Source of the DNA: Rhodovastum sp963804495
Lineage (GTDB): Bacteria > Pseudomonadota > Alphaproteobacteria > Acetobacterales > Acetobacteraceae
DNA length: 64,000 nucleotides
Direction: 5' to 3'
Assembly (NCBI GenBank): GCA_963804495.1
Contig: CAWDQN010000004.1
Location: 103,718 to 167,717, forward strand
Both the position numbers and the translations under genes were made by a program. Each line of letters begins with the position of its first letter. Position 1 is the stretch's first letter. The notes under the pieces are model-generated. The model worked only from the letters and a program-made list of their open reading frames with translations, had not been told where the DNA came from and searched no databases. Shown here piece by piece: positions 9,724-20,719 of this stretch.

Positions 9724-10725
9724 TCATGGGCGCGCGCCCGGCAGGATCAGGCGGTTGCCGCCGTCCGGATCGACGGCGATCACCGAGGCGGCCTGGCCCA
9801 GCACGCCGGCGATGCGCTCGCGATAAAGCCGGTCGAGCAGTCCGGGCCGTCCCGCAGGATCGTCGCGCGTCTCCAAGGCGGCGATGGCGGCAACCTGGTC
9901 ACGCACCTTGCCCACATGTTCCTCGGCGTCGCCGCGGGCCTCGGTGAGGATGCGGTCCTGTTCGCGTTCGGCGGTCTGCAGCGTCTGGGTGGCCTGAGTC
10001 CGCGCGGCGGCCAGCCCCTGCTCGGCGCGCTGGGTCGCTTCCAGCACCGCATCGAACCCGGGCTTGGCGGCTTGCGGCAGCAGCGCCTCGATATCGGCCC
10101 GCGTCACCTCGACACCGAGCGGCGCGCCTTGCACCTCCAGCGCGCGCAGGCGGCGATTGATCTCCTTCATCAGGTCGCCGCGCAGCGCCTGGCGCTGCGC
10201 CTGCACCATCGGGTCCGTGCCATCGCGTTCGGGACGGACCACCAGGAACTCGTCGATCGACCGGCCGGCCGCGACGGTGACGGCGCTGGCGGCGAACAGC
10301 CGGTTCAGGGCCGGGGAAACATGCGCGCGTGCCCGGTAGTAGGCGCGCGGATCGACGACGTGCCAGGTCAGCGTCGCGCCCAGCAGCACCGCGCCGCCGT
10401 CACCGGTGAGATAGGTGCCGGCGTCCGCCGGCACGCCGGCGGTTCGCGCGACCACCTTGAGCTCGATCTGGCGGGCGCTGGCGGGCAGCAGTTCGACCTG
10501 TTCGATCGGCCGCGGCCAGGCCAGCAGCAGTCCGGCCGGCTGGACCCGCACCACCTGCCCGAACCGCAGCACGACGATCTGTGAATCGGGCGGCACCTGG
10601 CGGCAGTTGGAGACGGTCCAGGCCAGCGCCAATAGCAGGGTGGCCAGATACAGGACGCGAAAGCCGATCCGCAGCGACTGGACAACCGGCCCGTCGAGCC
10701 TTCCGGTGACCAGCGTCGCGTTCAC
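9724..10725 (-). CDS. SPFH/Band-7 membrane protein, HflC/HflK-like
   Basis: A single-span membrane protein of 333 residues. One N-terminal helix (about 20-42) anchors a periplasmic SPFH domain (IVVLRFGQVVRVQPAGLLLAWP), followed by an Ala/Glu/Gln-rich coiled coil (about 225-290) typical of HflK and HflC. In Escherichia coli the HflKC pair encloses FtsH; here the product sits in a metal-pump operon, so it may form a cage around the P-type ATPase or around FtsH. Its ATG overlaps the upstream stop (ATGA), indicating translational coupling. Confidence 0.83.
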   Translation of the reverse strand: MNATLVTGRLDGPVVQSLRIGFRVLYLATLLLALAWTVSNCRQVPPDSQIVVLRFGQVVRVQPAGLLLAWPRPIEQVELLPASARQIELKVVARTAGVPADAGTYLTGDGGAVLLGATLTWHVVDPRAYYRARAHVSPALNRLFAASAVTVAAGRSIDEFLVVRPERDGTDPMVQAQRQALRGDLMKEINRRLRALEVQGAPLGVEVTRADIEALLPQAAKPGFDAVLEATQRAEQGLAAARTQATQTLQTAEREQDRILTEARGDAEEHVGKVRDQVAAIAALETRDDPAGRPGLLDRLYRERIAGVLGQAASVIAVDPDGGNRLILPGARP

Positions 10726-11699
10726 TTGCGCGGCTCCGCCGCTTGGCAGTTGTGCTGCTCCGCCGCTTGGCAGTTGTGCGGCCCCGCCGCTGGCGGTTCC
10801 TGCACCAGCAGCGAGAACGGCGCGGCGTCGGTGCGCAGCACCAGCCGCATGTTGCTGCCAACCAGCTGGCTCAGCGTGTCGAGTCCGCGCAGCATCATGT
10901 AAAGCTGCGGGTCGGCCTGATAGGCGCGGCCCTGGATTTCGGCCGCCTCGCGCTGCGCCTGCGCCTCGATCTCCGCCGCTTCGGTGCGGGCGCGCGCCAG
11001 GGTGATGCGGGCGTCGCGCTCGGCGTTGAACCGGACCTCGGCGGCTGCCCGCAACCCCTCGGCCGTGCGCTCGGCCGCCGCCGTCTCGCGCTCGGAGCGC
11101 ATGCGAGCCACCGTGGCGACAAGGCTGGTCTCCGGAAGGCTCAGGGTCTCGATGCCGATCTGCCGCACCTGGATACCGTATGTCTGCAGCACCTGGGCTT
11201 CTACCTGCGCCTTGAGTTGCTGTTCGAAGGCGGCCAAGCGCAGCCGGGCCGGATCGGTATTCACCAGATCGGCCAGGGCAAAATTGCTGGCGGTGACCTG
11301 CAGGGCCGAGCCGACAAAGCTGCGTAACTGGCGCGCCGCCTCGTCCGGATCGTTGCGAACGGCGCGGAGAAACTGGCCGATGCGCTCGGGTTCGTCGGGC
11401 ACCTGCCAGGCGACGTAGGCCTGCAGCAAAATGCGCAAACCGTCGCGGGTGCCGACATCCTGCAGCCCGGTTGAGCTGGTTCGCAGCCGCAGGTCGACCG
11501 GGATGGTGACCTGCAACGGCGCCGGCAGTTTCCAGGCCAGTCCCGGCTCGGTGAGCACCCGGACCGGGGCACCGAAGGCGGTGACCACCACCGCCTCGCC
11601 GTCGCTGACCATCACCGCGGTGGCGGCCAGCCCGGCCACCGCCAGCACGAGGAAAGCAAGGCCAAAACGCAGCACGAGGTGCAGGAGGGGCAATGTCAC
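10722..11699 (-). CDS. SPFH/Band-7 membrane protein, HflC-like, with a duplicated C-terminal tail
   Basis: A 325-residue HflC-type protein. Residues 10-32 form the membrane anchor. The SPFH domain begins at VSDGEAVVVTAFGAPVRVLTEPGLAWK, and LRSFVGSALQ matches the HflC/HflK core. A charged coiled coil follows (about 200-265). The last residues repeat HNCQAAE twice because a 24-bp unit is tandemly duplicated at 10734-10781. It overlaps its neighbours by four bases on both sides (ATGA), so the three SPFH genes are probably made in a fixed ratio. Confidence 0.83.
   Translation of the reverse strand: MTLPLLHLVLRFGLAFLVLAVAGLAATAVMVSDGEAVVVTAFGAPVRVLTEPGLAWKLPAPLQVTIPVDLRLRTSSTGLQDVGTRDGLRILLQAYVAWQVPDEPERIGQFLRAVRNDPDEAARQLRSFVGSALQVTASNFALADLVNTDPARLRLAAFEQQLKAQVEAQVLQTYGIQVRQIGIETLSLPETSLVATVARMRSERETAAAERTAEGLRAAAEVRFNAERDARITLARARTEAAEIEAQAQREAAEIQGRAYQADPQLYMMLRGLDTLSQLVGSNMRLVLRTDAAPFSLLVQEPPAAGPHNCQAAEQHNCQAAEPRK
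10734..10781. repeat. 24-bp tandem duplication at the 3' end of the second SPFH gene
   Basis: Two adjacent 24-base units that both begin CTCCGCCGCTTGGCAGTTGT differ only in their last bases. They encode the repeated tail HNCQAAE of the SPFH protein, so the duplication keeps the frame. It sits just before the ATGA junction with the next gene. Confidence 0.9.
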
Positions 11700-13564
11700 G
11701 GCTTCCCTATGACGTTATCGGCCGGGTCTCCCGGCGGCGGGCGCAGGTCGAACAACGGCACGTCCGCCGCGGGAATACGATGGTCGATGACAATGACGTC
11801 CGTTTTGGCGATAACGGACATCAGTTTGGCAAGCCGGTGCTCGAACAGGAACGCATTCCCGGCAGCGATGGCCGCGTCGCGGTCGGCGTCAAAGCGGGTG
11901 GCGTCCGCGGTCGCCGCGCCGGTGAGTTCCGCGGAGGTTGCCGGGGCATCTGTCTCCAGGGCAATGGCGCCCTGGCGTGCCGACGCCATGGTCGCCTGGG
12001 CCCGGCCGCGTTCGCCCGCGATGCTCGCCTCGGCGTTGATCTGCGCCGCCTGCACGGCATGGTAGGCATCGGCCGCGCCGCCGGGTGGGTGGATGGCATT
12101 GATGACCACCGAGGTCAGGTCGAGACCCGTTCCGGCCGCATCGAGGTCCCGCTGCAGCAGGGCGCGCAAGCGGTCGGCCATTGCCTCGCGGTTCTCGCCG
12201 AGCACCGAATCCAGCGTGTGCCCGGCAAAGAATTCCGCCATCACCCGCCCGGCCGCCTGGCGCAGCAGCATCACGGGGTCGGCCACGCGATACGTGGCGC
12301 GCAAGGCGTCCGCATCGCTGAGTCCGATCCGGTAGAACAGGCGAATATCGGCATTGACCAGATGAAAACTCTGCTGGCCGGCGCGGGCGGCGGCGATCAG
12401 GAACCAGGCCTCATTGGGATGCGACTGCTCCCACAGCCGGTCGGCGCTGTGCGGCGGCGGGTCCTCGGCGCCCACGCGTTCGGCGGCGCTGTCATCGGCC
12501 AACCCGGCCTCGTGCACGGTGCCGAACTCGACCGGCAGCAGCCGACCGAGCGGCCAGGGTAGTACCAGGTGCAGACCCGGTGGCAACACGCGCACGGGGG
12601 CCCCGAAGCGCTCATAGACGGCGCGCTGGTCAAATCCGACCAGGGCGACACCACTCAAGCCCCAGCAGAGCAGCAGCAGCAGCAGGACCAGCGGCGCGAC
12701 GGCTGCGCGGACATAGGCGAGCGCCCAGCTGCGGGCAAAATCGATGCCCAGATGCTGCCGCAGCGGGGCGGCGAGGCTGCCCGCTCCGGCACCCTCGGCC
12801 AGCAGTGCAGCCAGCACCGACCGCACGGCGGCGCGCGCGACCGCGGCGGGGGGCGGTGGCAGAAAGCAGCGGCCGACCGCCCGCAACGCCAGTTCGGCGG
12901 CAATGGCGCAGGGGAGGAGGGACAGGCCAGCAGCCACACGCCGGGCCAGCGACGTCGCACCCAGTCCGGCGGCGATGTCCAGCATGCCGGCGACGAACAG
13001 GACGATGGTGGGCAGGAAGAGCAACGCCCGCAGCGCCGGCGCTTCCGGCAGCCGCGCCGGCGGCCACGCCGCCAGCACGCGCTCGGCCAGCAGCAGCGGG
13101 AAGGCAAGGATCACCATGGCCCCGCCCCACAGAAATGCCGCCCGGGTCATGACGGTCAGGACATCCGGCGGGCCCGCCAAAAGGGGCAGCAGGGCGGCGG
13201 CGATTGCCGCCACGGCCAAGGGCGCCACCAGCAGCACCTGCGGCCAGCGCGCCGTGCGCCCCACCAGCGTCGGATCGCCGCGGCGCCTGGCCCACGCCAT
13301 CGCCCAGGTCCCGGCGAGCCCGGAAAACGCCACCAGCAGGGCGGCGAGCGGCGGAGCCGCGAGCCGGACGCGGACCCATCCATGGAGCAGATGTGCGGGT
13401 GGAAGAACCAAGGCCAGGATCTGCGCCACCGCCAGCATGACGACGGCAAGGCCGATACACAGCGCCAGCAGCCGCACCAGCTGCAACCCCGCCGCCGCGG
13501 TGACCTGGTCGGGCAGGTCGGTTGGCGTTCGGGGATCAGGCTGGGCAGAGGCGATGTCGTTCAT
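11696..13564 (-). CDS. Large HflK-like SPFH protein with an N-terminal multi-pass membrane domain
   Basis: A 622-residue first gene of the SPFH/ATPase operon. The N-terminal half holds several hydrophobic segments (about 28-55, 68-90, 110-132, 138-160, 180-205), and a further helix near 295-315 (PLVLLLLLLCWGL) leads into the SPFH domain (VALVGFDQRAVYERFGAPVRV split at the motif, then LPPGLHLVLPWPLG). A coiled coil rich in Ala and Asp occupies about 480-570. Ordinary HflK is about 400 residues with one anchor, so the extra membrane domain is unusual. The stop overlaps the next gene's ATG. The multi-pass part could bind the co-encoded metal pump; that is inference. Confidence 0.8.
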   Translation of the reverse strand: MNDIASAQPDPRTPTDLPDQVTAAAGLQLVRLLALCIGLAVVMLAVAQILALVLPPAHLLHGWVRVRLAAPPLAALLVAFSGLAGTWAMAWARRRGDPTLVGRTARWPQVLLVAPLAVAAIAAALLPLLAGPPDVLTVMTRAAFLWGGAMVILAFPLLLAERVLAAWPPARLPEAPALRALLFLPTIVLFVAGMLDIAAGLGATSLARRVAAGLSLLPCAIAAELALRAVGRCFLPPPPAAVARAAVRSVLAALLAEGAGAGSLAAPLRQHLGIDFARSWALAYVRAAVAPLVLLLLLLCWGLSGVALVGFDQRAVYERFGAPVRVLPPGLHLVLPWPLGRLLPVEFGTVHEAGLADDSAAERVGAEDPPPHSADRLWEQSHPNEAWFLIAAARAGQQSFHLVNADIRLFYRIGLSDADALRATYRVADPVMLLRQAAGRVMAEFFAGHTLDSVLGENREAMADRLRALLQRDLDAAGTGLDLTSVVINAIHPPGGAADAYHAVQAAQINAEASIAGERGRAQATMASARQGAIALETDAPATSAELTGAATADATRFDADRDAAIAAGNAFLFEHRLAKLMSVIAKTDVIVIDHRIPAADVPLFDLRPPPGDPADNVIGKP

Positions 13565-13920
13565 GGAGTTTGGAGAGCTTCACAGGCAAGAGGCAGCCGC
13601 ACGGCTTCTTTGCCCGAGAGTCAAAGCAAGCGCCGTCCTTTCGGCCACGCAGGACGGTGAGCCGACGTTGGCCGGTTCGACCGGTCTGGTAGGATGTGCA
13701 CCTGCGATCCCTCGTTCCACCGCGCGGCCGGCGATACGGCGTGGCTTCTAGGCCAGGCTCGTTGTGCGCCGCAACCTCGACCATCTCACTCCGGGGCAAT
13801 GGGGGGAAGCCGCATGCGACGGCGTGGCGTGCAGGAATGCGACACAGGGCGGCGGAGGGCAGCTTTGCGGCACAGGCGCAGACCGAAGTCGACGCCAGCG
13901 ACGAACTGACCCGGGCCAAA
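13565..13920. other. Intergenic region between the SPFH operon and katG
   Basis: About 355 bases that must contain the promoter of the minus-strand SPFH/ATPase operon. Frames are open by composition only; no protein, RNA or repeat is recognised. Confidence 0.4.
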
Positions 13921-13956
13921 CGTCCGGACGCAGCAGGGTTTCGCTGCGTCCGGACG
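13921..13956 (-). terminator. Hairpin downstream of katG
   Basis: A perfect 14-bp inverted repeat, CGTCCGGACGCAGC at 13921-13934 and its complement at 13943-13956, with an 8-base loop, 15 bases beyond the katG stop. On the katG strand it is followed only by a short T-run (GTTT), so it is a probable but not ideal intrinsic terminator. Confidence 0.65.
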
Positions 13957-13970
13957 CCTTGCCGCCGGGT

Positions 13971-16197
<2,227 letters not shown>

Positions 16198-16482
16198 GTT
16201 TCTCTCCGATCTTGTCAGCGTTGATTGACCTGGTCCGTGAGCGAACACCGTGACGACTTTGGGAGATGATCCGGTTTCCTGGCCGGCACGGCGAACAAGC
16301 ACCGGACAGGAGGTGCCGGGCCGCAAGGGCCGGCGGTGAGGCGGTTGTGGGTGCCGGCGACAGTCGCGCCGCAGCTCGCGGGAAGGTGTTGGGTCCGGCC
16401 GTTGCTCCCTCGGGTCGTTGAGGGAGTATAGCGCCAGGTGCATCATAATGATAGAAGGGAGGTTCGGCTTTCAACTGATGCG

Positions 16483-16497
16483 ATAGACACCATCTAT
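16483..16497. promoter_or_regulatory. OxyR-type half site between katG and oxyR
   Basis: ATAG-N7-CTAT (ATAG at 16483-16486, CTAT at 16494-16497) matches one half of the OxyR consensus ATAGN7CTATN7ATAGN7CTAT. It lies 21 bases ahead of the oxyR start and about 285 bases ahead of katG. The neighbouring half is not conserved. This position suits autoregulation. Confidence 0.55.
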
Positions 16498-16518
16498 GAT
16501 AACAGCCCGGCTGACCGG

Positions 16519-17424
16519 ATGAACCTCCGGGACCTCCGCTACCTGCTGGCCGTGGCCGAGCATGAGCATTTCGGCCGCGCGGCCAGGGCCTGCGGCATCA
16601 GCCAGCCGACGCTGTCTGTGCAGATCCGCAAGCTTGAGGAGTTGCTGGGCGTCACGCTGTTCGAGCGCAGCAGCAAGACGGTGGCGCCGACAGCCGCCTG
16701 CGAGCGGCTGATCGGCCATGCCCGCGCCGCGGTGGCGGAGGCGGAAGCGATCTTCGCCGTCGCGCTCACCCTGCGCGAGCCGCTGGCGGGGCGCTTCCGG
16801 CTCGGCATCATCCCGACGCTGGCGCCCCACCTGCTGCCGCTGATCTTCGCGCCGCTGCGCCAGGCGCTGCCCGCGCTCGACGTGGAGCCGTGGGAGGACC
16901 AGACCACGGCGCTGCTTGAGCGGCTGCGCGCGCATGAGCTGGATGCCACCCTGCTGGCGACCGAAGTGGACGGGCCGGACCTCGCCAGCCAACCGCTGTT
17001 CGACGAGCCCTTCCTCGCGGCGCTGCCGGCCGAGCATCCGCTCGCCGGCCGGGCTGTGGTGGCGGAGGCGGAGCTGGCGCGCGACATCCTGGTCCTGGCG
17101 GATGGGCATTGCCTGCGTGACCAGGCGCTGGCGGCCTGCGGGTACGGCGGGGCGCTGGGCGGCGCGCTGCGTGCGGCGAGCCTCGCGACGTTGCTCAACA
17201 TGGTGGCCGCGGGCTACGGAACGACGCTGATCCCTGGGCTTGCCGCCGGGGCGGCGCAGGATGCGGGGATTGTGCTGCGACCGCTGGCGGCGCGGGCGGG
17301 GCGGACGGTGCGCATCGCCTGGCGCGCGCACTTCCCGCGCCGCGCGGCGGTGGAGGCGGTGGGGGAGGTCATCGCCACCCGCCTGCGCGGCTTCGCGGAG
17401 GGGGCGGCGGCGGGGGCGGTCTAG
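16519..17424 (+). CDS. oxyR: LysR-family peroxide sensor OxyR
   Basis: A 301-residue LysR regulator. An N-terminal winged helix (LRYLLAVAEHEHFGRAARACGISQPTLSVQI split at the motif) precedes the substrate domain. The redox cysteines are both present in the OxyR context: DGHCLRDQALAAC matches the Cys199/Cys208 disulfide pair of the Escherichia coli protein, and the following SLATLLNMVAAGYGTTLIP is typical. It is divergent from katG, the classic target. The ATG at 16519 is chosen because OxyR proteins start MNLRDLRYL; an upstream frame from 16438 adds residues without homology. Confidence 0.93.
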   Translation: MNLRDLRYLLAVAEHEHFGRAARACGISQPTLSVQIRKLEELLGVTLFERSSKTVAPTAACERLIGHARAAVAEAEAIFAVALTLREPLAGRFRLGIIPTLAPHLLPLIFAPLRQALPALDVEPWEDQTTALLERLRAHELDATLLATEVDGPDLASQPLFDEPFLAALPAEHPLAGRAVVAEAELARDILVLADGHCLRDQALAACGYGGALGGALRAASLATLLNMVAAGYGTTLIPGLAAGAAQDAGIVLRPLAARAGRTVRIAWRAHFPRRAAVEAVGEVIATRLRGFAEGAAAGAV

Positions 17425-17700
17425 GCTGCTAACCCTACACGTTCCGCGCGCGACGCGGCAGGGTGGGGTTCGACCGCGGAGCCAGGCAGGGATGGCCGGT
17501 TCCGTTTGCGGCGCGCGCCACAAGATCGAGCCACAAGATGTTGCGTGAATGGTTGCCGGTGACATCGTCGCGCCAGCGTTGACCCGCAGCTTTCCATGAA
17601 TGGGGTCAACGGGTTCCCCGGCCCGGCGCGCGCGGGCGCGCTGTGCGCCTTGGCGGCGCCCCTGCCTTCCCCTGGAAGCGTCATCGTCGAGCAGGGGCGG
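17425..17700. other. Intergenic region, nothing recognised
   Basis: Convergent ends of oxyR and a small exported protein gene. About 275 bases with no clear hairpin plus T-run, RNA gene or conserved reading frame. Confidence 0.35.
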
Positions 17701-17702
17701 CA

Positions 17703-18167
17703 TCAGTGGCGACGATCAAAGCCCTCCCGCGGCTGCGTGCCGGGCACGCCGCGGTTGATACCCGCGGTGTTGTCACGTTGACCAACATCGGTGATCGCGA
17801 CCGGCGGGGTTGGCTGAGCACAACGCCCGGACTCCGCAAGGCACTCGCCCGGCCCGCCGGGCGGAACATGGGCCGATGCCGCAGCCGGCACGGGCACCAG
17901 AAGAAGCCGGTCGTCAGGCCCGGCGACCTCGGTGCCGCCCGGGACGATGCGCAACACCGTGAAGCCGCCGACCGTGTCGCCCTCGCCGGCCACCACCCAG
18001 CTTCCGTCCGGGGAGGCGAAGATCGCTGCCCGATGGTCGGGTCCCACGACCACACCGGCCAGCCGCGGCGGCGCCGGTTGCGCGGCCAACAGCGCGGCGG
18101 GCGCGAACGCCAGCGCCCCGGCCAGCACGGCAAGCGCAAGCCGCCATGGCAACGGCCGCACCGCCAT
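17703..18167 (-). CDS. Exported small protein resembling a GspC-type HR domain
   Basis: About 154 residues. MAVRPLPWRLALAVLAGALAF is a signal or anchor helix, and the next 70 residues (RLAGVVVGPDHRAAIF..., GDTVGGFTVLRIVPGGTEV) have the short beta-strand pattern of the HR domain of type II secretion GspC/PilP-like proteins. The tail is Pro/Gly rich and may be disordered. The ATG at 18167 follows AAGGA at good spacing; ATGs at 18173 and 18191 are alternatives. No other secretion genes are near, so the relation to GspC is a fold-level guess. Confidence 0.55.
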   Translation of the reverse strand: MAVRPLPWRLALAVLAGALAFAPAALLAAQPAPPRLAGVVVGPDHRAAIFASPDGSWVVAGEGDTVGGFTVLRIVPGGTEVAGPDDRLLLVPVPAAASAHVPPGGPGECLAESGRCAQPTPPVAITDVGQRDNTAGINRGVPGTQPREGFDRRH

Positions 18168-18439
18168 GAGCATCTTCCTTTCTGGCGTCATAACCCGCCG
18201 CACAAAGTCCGCCGTCGAAGAATCGGCCGTTCCCCTGGCTCTTTTCACAAGGGAAGGGACCGAACCAGGGAAGGGCACACCGGTCAATCGGGTGTCCAAT
18301 CGACCTCCCGGCGCGATCGCCGAGCGGCAGATCGCGGGGCGGCGCCCGAAAGGAACGCTCCGGACCCGTCGTCCGCCCGTGCGCCGGGCGACATGCCAAT
18401 GCAGGAAAGGACGGGCGGCCCGGCGGGCCGCCCGCCGGT

Positions 18440-20095
18440 TCAATGCGTGAGAACCTGCGTGCCTTCGCTGATCACAGCGTCAAGCAGCCGGGGATTCAGG
18501 CCGAGCGCCTGCAGGATCGTGGGCGCGATCTGCGTCGTGAAGGTCTGCGTCACGACATATTCCTGCGTCAGTCGGGGCGAGGAGAGCATCAGCGCCACAT
18601 TGCGGTCGTCGTGGGAAAAGCCGCCATGTTCCGCCAGCTTGCTGCCACCGGTGCAAATCACGCCGTGGTTGGTAATGGCGATGAAGTCGGGCACGCGGGT
18701 GTTGTTGAACGGGTCGCCATACAGCGGCGTCAGTGCCGTGCGGTCGAGCAACTGGGCGATTTGCAGCTCGGTGGCATGCGCGAGGATATAGGCCTCGGCG
18801 TCGGCATAGTAGGGGTTCCCGGTCGCCGGATTGGTCGCTTTCTGCAACTCGGGGGCCAGCCACACCAGCGCCTCGTCGTCGCAAATTTCGAAGCCATGGG
18901 TTCCGAAGCCCGGCGTGTTCCCGTACGGCGCGTCCGAGATCGCCACCCGCTTGCTCACGTCGATCGGCGACTGGCCGTGCTTGGCGCTGATGATGATCAG
19001 CGTGGAGGCGACGAGGTTCTTGGCCACCAGCTCCTGTTCGAACTGGCCGATCGCGTTGTCCACGAACTGGAGCTGGTCCCTCAACGCGTTGCCGGGGGTG
19101 GCGTTGGCGTCCAGGTACCCGCCCCTCAGGCTCTTGTCGGTGTCGGCATGGCCGGCCTTGGCCAGCTTCTGGCCGACGCTGACCGCCTGGAAGTTCATGC
19201 CGAAGATCGCCGGCACCGGGGCAGTCGCGGTGCGCGTGGCGTTGTAGCCATCGATCCAGTTCAGCACCGCCTTGACCTTGAGCGCATCGTAGGTGCGAAC
19301 CCCGGTGTAGCTCGAGGTATAGTCGTCACCGGTTTGCGCGCCCTGATCGAGCGTATCCTGCGAGTTGATTTCCGGCGCGAACAGCTCATCGAGTCCCTTG
19401 CCGGACGGGCCGCTCAGATCCTCGTAGGCCGGGTGCTTGTCGGACCACACCGTGCGGTAGCCGGCCGCCTTGATGATTTCGAAGATCGTATTGGTGCGCA
19501 CATACTCGTGCGGATACACGGGCACGCATTGGCCGTACACGAGGTGGCGCTGCATGTGGTCCGGATCGAGCTGGGTGTAAACTTGCCCCAGCGTTCCGCC
19601 GCCGGTGATGTCGGTGACGAGTTGGGTCGCGTAACTGTAGCTTTTGTCCAGCGCCTCGAAATTGGTGACTTCGGTGCCCGGAATGCCGGTGCAGCCGGGA
19701 TCGGGCAGGTTCTGGCTGGTGTAGTACGCCTTGGACGGATATTCCTCGCGGTCATAGCTGTCGTCGTAAAACAGCCCGCCCTTCCTGGGCGTGGCGCCGG
19801 TGACTTGCGCCAGCATGCCCGGATAGCTGTCCGACGGCGCGGTGGTGAACGCATTCGGATAGATGATGCCGTGGCTGGCAAGCGCGCCGATATGGCTGGT
19901 CGGATGTTGCGCGACCCATTTCGTCAGGTCGACCGCGTGCATTCCGTCAACGCTGATCAGCAGTACGTGCTTGTAGGTACTGGCAACAGCCGGGGTATCG
20001 CCGCCATTGGCGGCGCGGGCGGGTTGGCCGCCGGTGGCGAGCAGCGCGGCGGTGCCGACTGCGGTGGACAGCAGCGAGCGGCGAAACGAATGCAT
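18440..20095 (-). CDS. Secreted type I phosphodiesterase/nucleotide pyrophosphatase family protein
   Basis: A 551-residue alkaline-phosphatase-superfamily enzyme. The N-terminus (FRRSLLSTAVGTAALLATGG) is a Tat-like or Sec signal ending near PARA. The metal ligands are in LLISVDGMH, IISAKHGQSP and AEHGGFSHDDRN, and the nucleophile lies in TTAPSDSYPG. The family hydrolyses phosphodiesters or pyrophosphates of nucleotides or lipids in the periplasm. An AGGGAT site precedes the ATG. It stands alone, with no phosphate-uptake genes nearby; the substrate is unknown. Confidence 0.85.
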   Translation of the reverse strand: MHSFRRSLLSTAVGTAALLATGGQPARAANGGDTPAVASTYKHVLLISVDGMHAVDLTKWVAQHPTSHIGALASHGIIYPNAFTTAPSDSYPGMLAQVTGATPRKGGLFYDDSYDREEYPSKAYYTSQNLPDPGCTGIPGTEVTNFEALDKSYSYATQLVTDITGGGTLGQVYTQLDPDHMQRHLVYGQCVPVYPHEYVRTNTIFEIIKAAGYRTVWSDKHPAYEDLSGPSGKGLDELFAPEINSQDTLDQGAQTGDDYTSSYTGVRTYDALKVKAVLNWIDGYNATRTATAPVPAIFGMNFQAVSVGQKLAKAGHADTDKSLRGGYLDANATPGNALRDQLQFVDNAIGQFEQELVAKNLVASTLIIISAKHGQSPIDVSKRVAISDAPYGNTPGFGTHGFEICDDEALVWLAPELQKATNPATGNPYYADAEAYILAHATELQIAQLLDRTALTPLYGDPFNNTRVPDFIAITNHGVICTGGSKLAEHGGFSHDDRNVALMLSSPRLTQEYVVTQTFTTQIAPTILQALGLNPRLLDAVISEGTQVLTH

Positions 20096-20416
20096 GACGG
20101 GATCCCTGGAGGGTGGTTGAAAGCAGACCTCCGAAGGAGGCGGATGTTCCTAATCGGCAAACAGCGACCGAAATGTGATAAAATGACTACGGACAGGTTA
20201 TCGATCCGGTTTGTGGTCCTGGACGAACCCGCGACGGTGCCCGTCGTCGTGGGCGATGAGGCCCCTGGACACGCGGCAGCCGGCGCAGTGGGCCCGGGAG
20301 GAGCGCCGGCGACGGGTGATGGGGCTGCGTGCCAGCAGCCTGGGTGGCCGCCTGACACTCATCTACGCCGGGGGACTGCTTGGATCGCCTGCACCGCGGC
20401 TTTGCGGTGCAAGCGC
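20096..20416. other. Intergenic region, nothing recognised
   Basis: About 320 bases between the phosphodiesterase start and the DUF2218 gene end. It contains an AT-richer patch (20150-20200) that may be the phosphodiesterase promoter. A plus-strand frame is open here, but its translation is not recognisable. Confidence 0.35.
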
Positions 20417-20719
20417 TCAGCATACGCGTGTCCACCGGATCTCCGGCGGGTCGCGGAAGGCGAAACGCACCAGGTGCCGCGCCACCACATCTTCCAGCGT
20501 GGTCAGCGCCGCCTCCTCGTCCGCGGTCACCTGCATGTGCAGGAACCCGTCGTTCGCCTGCAGCGCGCAGGTGCCGCCCGGGAACGCGATGGTACCGTGA
20601 TCGTCGCTCAGCGTGACCGGCAGCTTGTGCTGAAAATGCTTGCAGAGCTGCGTGAGATGGCGTCCCGCCACCGCCGTTGCGACGCGCGCCTCCGAACTGG
20701 CCTTGGGCCTTGCGTCCAT
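20417..20719 (-). CDS. DUF2218 domain protein
   Basis: A 100-residue protein of the DUF2218 family (LCKHFQHKLPVTLSDDHGTIAFP..., ending with HLVRFAFRDPPEIRW). The same domain occurs fused to siderophore-interacting flavin reductases. It starts inside the stop codon of the PadR-like gene (TGATG), so the two are translationally coupled. Given that partner, a role in iron or nickel homeostasis is likely; the biochemical activity is unknown. Confidence 0.8.
   Translation of the reverse strand: MDARPKASSEARVATAVAGRHLTQLCKHFQHKLPVTLSDDHGTIAFPGGTCALQANDGFLHMQVTADEEAALTTLEDVVARHLVRFAFRDPPEIRWTRVC

Noticed and set aside
7863..9947. Plus-strand frame of almost 700 codons opposite the P-type ATPase
   Set aside because: The opposite strand has every P1B motif; this translation is low-complexity Gly/Arg/His.
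18168..18443. N-terminal extension of the small exported protein gene
   Set aside because: A signal peptide begins at 18167 with a ribosome site; the upstream Arg-rich sequence looks like untranslated leader.
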